From an uncultured bacterium (GTDB lineage: Bacteria > Bacillota > Clostridia > Oscillospirales > Acutalibacteraceae), in the NCBI GenBank assembly GCA_905215055.1, contig CAJMOH010000007.1, positions 1 to 64,000 on the forward strand: 64,000 nt of DNA. The letters are read 5' to 3'. The position numbers were made by a program, and so were the translations under genes. The number at the start of each line of letters is the position of its first letter. Positions within the stretch are counted from its first letter, which is position 1. This document shows positions 61,076 to 64,000 of this stretch, piece after piece. The notes under the pieces are model-generated. The model was not told the DNA's origin, ran no database searches, and saw nothing but the letters and a program-made list of their open reading frames with translations.

Positions 61076-62527
61076 TTACGCCTCCAGCTTGGCCAGCCCC
61101 GCCTTCAGACGGCGAAGGGCCTCCTCCCGGCCTAGCAGCGTCAAAATCTCCATAGCGCCGCCGGGAGTGACCAGGGTGCCTGCCGCGGCAATACGCACCG
61201 GCCACAACAGGGTGCCGTTTTTCACGCCCAGCTCCCCGGCCAGGGCAATGAGACCGTCGTGGATGGCGTTTACGTCCCACTGGGGCAAAGCCTCCAGCAC
61301 CGGAATGGCCGCCTGGAGCATTTGGGGAGAGTTCTCCAGGTTGGTCTTGCTCTTCTTGTTCACGAAGAAATCCACCGGGTAATCTGGCAGCTTCTTCAAA
61401 AAGTGGAGCAGGCCGGGAATCTCCTGAAACTTGGTGATACGGGCCGGCAGGATGGAGTAGAGCACCCCCCAGGGCTTGTCCTCCTCCCCGAACACCTCTT
61501 TATAGTAGGGCATGGCATGAGAGGTAAACTCCTCCTCCCCCATAGCCTTGATATATTCGGCGTTGAACCAGTTCAGCTTGTCATAATCGAACACAGCCGG
61601 GGACTTGCTGATGCCTTCGATGGAGAAGGCCCGCACCAGCTCCGCCAGGGAGAAGATCTCCTGGTTGTCCTTGGGCGCCCAACCCAGCAGGGCGATGTAG
61701 TTGGTGATGACCTGGGGAAGATACCCCTCTTGCAGCAGCCCCTCGAAGCTGGTGGAGCCGTGGCGCTTGGACAGCTTGGACACGGTGCCGTCCTCGTTTT
61801 TGCCCATAATGAGAGGCAGGTGAACATAGGTGGGGATTTCCCAGCCAAAGGCCTGGTAAAGCAGGTTGTACTTGGGGGTGGAGGTGAGATATTCGCTGCC
61901 CCGCACCACATGGGTGATGTGCATCAAATGGTCGTCGATGACGTTGGCAAAGTTATAGGTGGGATAGCCGTCGGCCTTGAGAAGCACCTGATCCTCGATT
62001 TCCTTGTTCTCAATGGTGATGGAACCGAACACCGCGTCCTCAAAGGTGGTGGAGCCCTCCAGAGGTACCTTCTGGCGGATGACATAAGGGGTGCCTGCCT
62101 CCAGAAGCCGCTGGACCTCCTCTTGGGGCAGATCCCGGCAATGCCGGTCATAGCCGCCGATACCCTCCTCGTTGTGGAGAGATTCCAGCCGCTCCTTGGT
62201 GCAGAAGCAGTAGTAGGCCTTCCCCTCCTTCACCAGCTGCTCAGCGTAGGGCTTGTACAGCTCTTTGCGCTGGCTCTGCACATAGGGGCCGTAATCGCCG
62301 CCCACGTCCGGACCCTCGTCGTGCTGAAGCCCCACCTGGTCCAAGGTTTTATAGATGACCGCTTCCGCCCCTTCCACCAGGCGTTCCCGGTCGGTATCCT
62401 CAATGCGGAGAACAAACTTTCCTCCCTGGGATTTCGCCACCAAATACTCGTACAGCGCTGTGCGCAGGTTTCCCACATGCATAAAACCCGTGGGACTGGG
62501 GGCGAATCTTGTTCGCACTGTTGCCAT
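61076..62527 (-). CDS. gltX: Glutamyl-tRNA synthetase
   Basis: Charges tRNA-Glu. It has 483 residues: MATVRTRFAPSPTGFMHVGNLRTALY with the HIGH-type box (HVGN), VSKLSKRHGSTSF as the KMSKS-type loop, and an all-helical bacterial anticodon domain. AAGGAG is 10 bases before ATG 62527. Having both gltX and glnS next to each other fits a non-discriminating-free system, but that needs tRNA data. Confidence 0.96.
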   Translation of the reverse strand: MATVRTRFAPSPTGFMHVGNLRTALYEYLVAKSQGGKFVLRIEDTDRERLVEGAEAVIYKTLDQVGLQHDEGPDVGGDYGPYVQSQRKELYKPYAEQLVKEGKAYYCFCTKERLESLHNEEGIGGYDRHCRDLPQEEVQRLLEAGTPYVIRQKVPLEGSTTFEDAVFGSITIENKEIEDQVLLKADGYPTYNFANVIDDHLMHITHVVRGSEYLTSTPKYNLLYQAFGWEIPTYVHLPLIMGKNEDGTVSKLSKRHGSTSFEGLLQEGYLPQVITNYIALLGWAPKDNQEIFSLAELVRAFSIEGISKSPAVFDYDKLNWFNAEYIKAMGEEEFTSHAMPYYKEVFGEEDKPWGVLYSILPARITKFQEIPGLLHFLKKLPDYPVDFFVNKKSKTNLENSPQMLQAAIPVLEALPQWDVNAIHDGLIALAGELGVKNGTLLWPVRIAAAGTLVTPGGAMEILTLLGREEALRRLKAGLAKLEA

Positions 62528-62615
62528 GATATACCCTCTCCTTATTAATTCCCCCAAAGGGGACCTTTGTCAAACTGCGGCGTTCTCACACTGGAGCGCC
62601 CTTACAATACGCATT

Positions 62616-62645
62616 ATTATAGCGCAAGACAGAGGGCTTTTGCAA
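62616..62645 (-). promoter_or_regulatory. Promoter of gltX
   Basis: TTGCAA (62640-62645), an 18-bp spacer and TATAAT (62616-62621) on the minus strand. The leader of about 85 bases shows no T-box. Confidence 0.75.
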
Positions 62646-62662
62646 GACGCCGGCTTGTTTTT

Positions 62663-63463
62663 TTACGAATCTCCCAGAGAAAGGACATATTCCTCCAGGC
62701 ACAGCTTCCCCTTCTCCATCCGCCCGGCATGGGCGCGCCCCACATAGCGGTAATGCCAAGGCTCCTCTGACACGCCGGTAACGGACTCCTTCTCCTTCTG
62801 ATAGCGCTGAACAAAGCCGTATTCCGCCCCGTGACGCTGGAGCCACTGATAGGCCTCTGTCCGCTGAAAATTTTGGCTGACATCATTAAAGTCCACCGCC
62901 AGGCCGGTTTGATGCTCGCTGCGGCCGGGCAGGGCGACTGTTCGCAGGGCGTCCTGACGGGCCTCCGCCTCCTCCATGCCGGCCTTAAGATTTTTCTCCA
63001 CTTCTCTTTCAAAAAGGACCCCCTGCCGCTCCTCGCCCCGATAGGCGGAGGCCACCCACAGCCACACTCCATCCGCCTCCGCCGCCTGAAGCATAGCGGA
63101 AAGGTCCTCGGCCATACGGCGATCCACCACCTCGTCATCCACCAGGTACGGGAGAAAGCGCCAGTCCTCTGGAACCGGCACCTCCTCATTGACCAGCACC
63201 AGAAGGGGATCATCCAGCTGCTGAAATCCGTCAAAAAATCCTTCCTGTGCCGCGGCATTGACGGCAGCTGTCTCTCCAGCGGCTTCTTTTACAAGGTGGC
63301 GGCTGTCAAGAATTCCCAGCGTGTTGCACGCCAGGGCCACCGCCACACCCAATCCGATGATCGCTCCCGCCAGCCCCCCCTGTCCCGCGCTGTTTTTCCA
63401 TGCAGCTTCCCCCTTTTTCCATATTGAGAAAAAACTCTTGATTATTTTCCCCAAAAAGCGCAT
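62663..63463 (-). CDS. VanY-like D-alanyl-D-alanine carboxypeptidase, start uncertain
   Basis: Trims peptidoglycan stem peptides outside the cell. The peptidase M15B domain covers about the last 170 residues: SAYRGEERQ, zinc-binding SEHQTGLAVDFND and EPWHYRYVG are all present. A membrane anchor (LAGAIIGLGVAVALACNTLGI) precedes it. The frame runs upstream to ATG 63463, which has no Shine-Dalgarno. The well-placed start, GGGGGAA followed by ATG at 63399-63401, is one base out of frame because of a seven-G tract (63374-63380); with six Gs it would read MEKQRGTGGLAGAIIG. Confidence 0.82.
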   Translation of the reverse strand: MRFLGKIIKSFFSIWKKGEAAWKNSAGQGGLAGAIIGLGVAVALACNTLGILDSRHLVKEAAGETAAVNAAAQEGFFDGFQQLDDPLLVLVNEEVPVPEDWRFLPYLVDDEVVDRRMAEDLSAMLQAAEADGVWLWVASAYRGEERQGVLFEREVEKNLKAGMEEAEARQDALRTVALPGRSEHQTGLAVDFNDVSQNFQRTEAYQWLQRHGAEYGFVQRYQKEKESVTGVSEEPWHYRYVGRAHAGRMEKGKLCLEEYVLSLGDS

Positions 63464-63583
63464 AGTTAATAAGGAAAAGAGACCGGCGGAAGCAACGCGC
63501 CGGAACTCTGCCGGTTTGGCGGACCTGTTTTCCGGATCTATCACTTGGAAAGGAATATTTTGCGGAAGGAAGGGATATGACCC

Positions 63584-64000
63584 ATGCCAAAAATTTTTGT
63601 ATATGGCGACCAGGAAAAGATGAGCAACTATGCCAGCGCCTTGGAGGGCAGCGGCATGGAGGGAGTGTTCAGTCTGGATCTGTCACAGGCCAAAAGCTGC
63701 GCCGGCCTGCTGCTCCCCGGCGGAGGGGACATCAGTCCGGCCAGGTATGGACAGGAGCCCGACGGCAGCGAGGAGCCGGACCTGCGGCGGGATGAAGCGG
63801 AGCTGGAGCTTGTGGCGGATTTTATCGCCTGGGGACGGCCCATACTGGGAATCTGCCGGGGGATTCAAATGCTCAACGTGGCACTGGGGGGAGATTTGAT
63901 TCAGGACATTCCCACCGCTGCCGCCCACCGGCGTGACAAGGCTCTGGGGGACCGGGTACACACTGTCACCGCGGGAGAGGACAGCTTTCTCTATCCCCTC
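63584..64000 (+). CDS. Class I glutamine amidotransferase (PuuD-like), 3' end outside the window
   Basis: The first 139 residues of a gamma-glutamyl hydrolase-like enzyme (peptidase C26). GLLLPGGGDISPARYG is the oxyanion region and ILGICRGIQMLN holds the catalytic Cys. GGDLIQDIP follows as in PuuD, which cleaves gamma-glutamyl-GABA. The frame is open to base 64000. AAGGAAGGG lies 9 bases before the ATG. It diverges from the VanY-like gene. Confidence 0.9.
   Translation, partial: MPKIFVYGDQEKMSNYASALEGSGMEGVFSLDLSQAKSCAGLLLPGGGDISPARYGQEPDGSEEPDLRRDEAELELVADFIAWGRPILGICRGIQMLNVALGGDLIQDIPTAAAHRRDKALGDRVHTVTAGEDSFLYPL

Noticed and set aside
62528..62663. T-box leader upstream of gltX
   Set aside because: There is a promoter and a small hairpin but no T-box core sequence or terminator.

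Overview
The window is a chromosomal stretch of a GC-rich, anaerobic, spore-forming Firmicute, most likely an Oscillospirales (Ruminococcaceae/Oscillospiraceae) gut-type clostridium. This rests on the gene mix: spmA/spmB, a V-type (Ntp-like) ATPase, pyruvate phosphate dikinase, the Rex/AdhE redox module, [FeFe]-hydrogenase-like proteins, rubredoxin, a ftsEX pair, and Gram-positive Shine-Dalgarno sequences throughout. I cannot name the genus. I saw no tRNA, rRNA, IS element, prophage or CRISPR array.

Layout. 1-4.3 kb: the 3' part of a glycogen synthase gene with an exact 84-bp repeat, an HxlR regulator, an aldo/keto reductase and a frameshifted esterase lipoprotein. 4.5-10.8 kb: an iron-siderophore-type ABC importer (binding protein, ATPase, two permeases), a PchR-like AraC regulator, an M14 deacylase-like protein and the remnant of an ABC exporter. 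Two related palindromes sit inside the two promoters of this region. 11.2-20.3 kb: housekeeping genes on the minus strand (greA-lysS, ftsE-ftsX, a PucR/CdaR-type regulator, an MsmX-type sugar ATPase, an RsuA-type pseudouridine synthase, a DUF4830 protein, a phosphopantetheinyl transferase). 20.3-28.8 kb: ppdK on the minus strand, then pth-mfd and a PrsA/SurA-like lipoprotein on the plus strand. 28.9-37.6 kb: a nine-gene V-ATPase operon behind a perfect consensus promoter, with a c-subunit carrying the sodium-site residues known from Enterococcus hirae NtpK. 37.7-46.3 kb: a transglutaminase-like protein, rubredoxin, a small pyrophosphatase-like protein, uxuA and a sugar isomerase, adenosine deaminase, spmAB, a PepV-like dipeptidase and an HD hydrolase.

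46.4-56.4 kb is the most interesting part. Downstream of an alcohol dehydrogenase that stands apart lies a single-strand run reading rex - adhE - APH-fold kinase - [2Fe-2S] thioredoxin-fold protein - sensory [FeFe]-hydrogenase (HydS-like, with PAS domain) - PPM/SpoIIE-type phosphatase - second [FeFe]-hydrogenase-like protein. A Rex operator overlaps the -10 box of the rex promoter. Two strong stem-loops divide the run. I read it as a redox/H2-sensing module attached to ethanol formation; the kinase and the phosphatase have no known targets.

56.7-64 kb: a birA-bioY-DUF1284 biotin operon with a BirA-type operator, then gltX - GNAT - glnS, a VanY-like peptidase whose best-placed start codon is out of frame because of a seven-G tract, and the 5' part of a class I glutamine amidotransferase (PuuD-like) running off the end.

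All family assignments are from reading motifs; no database search was run.
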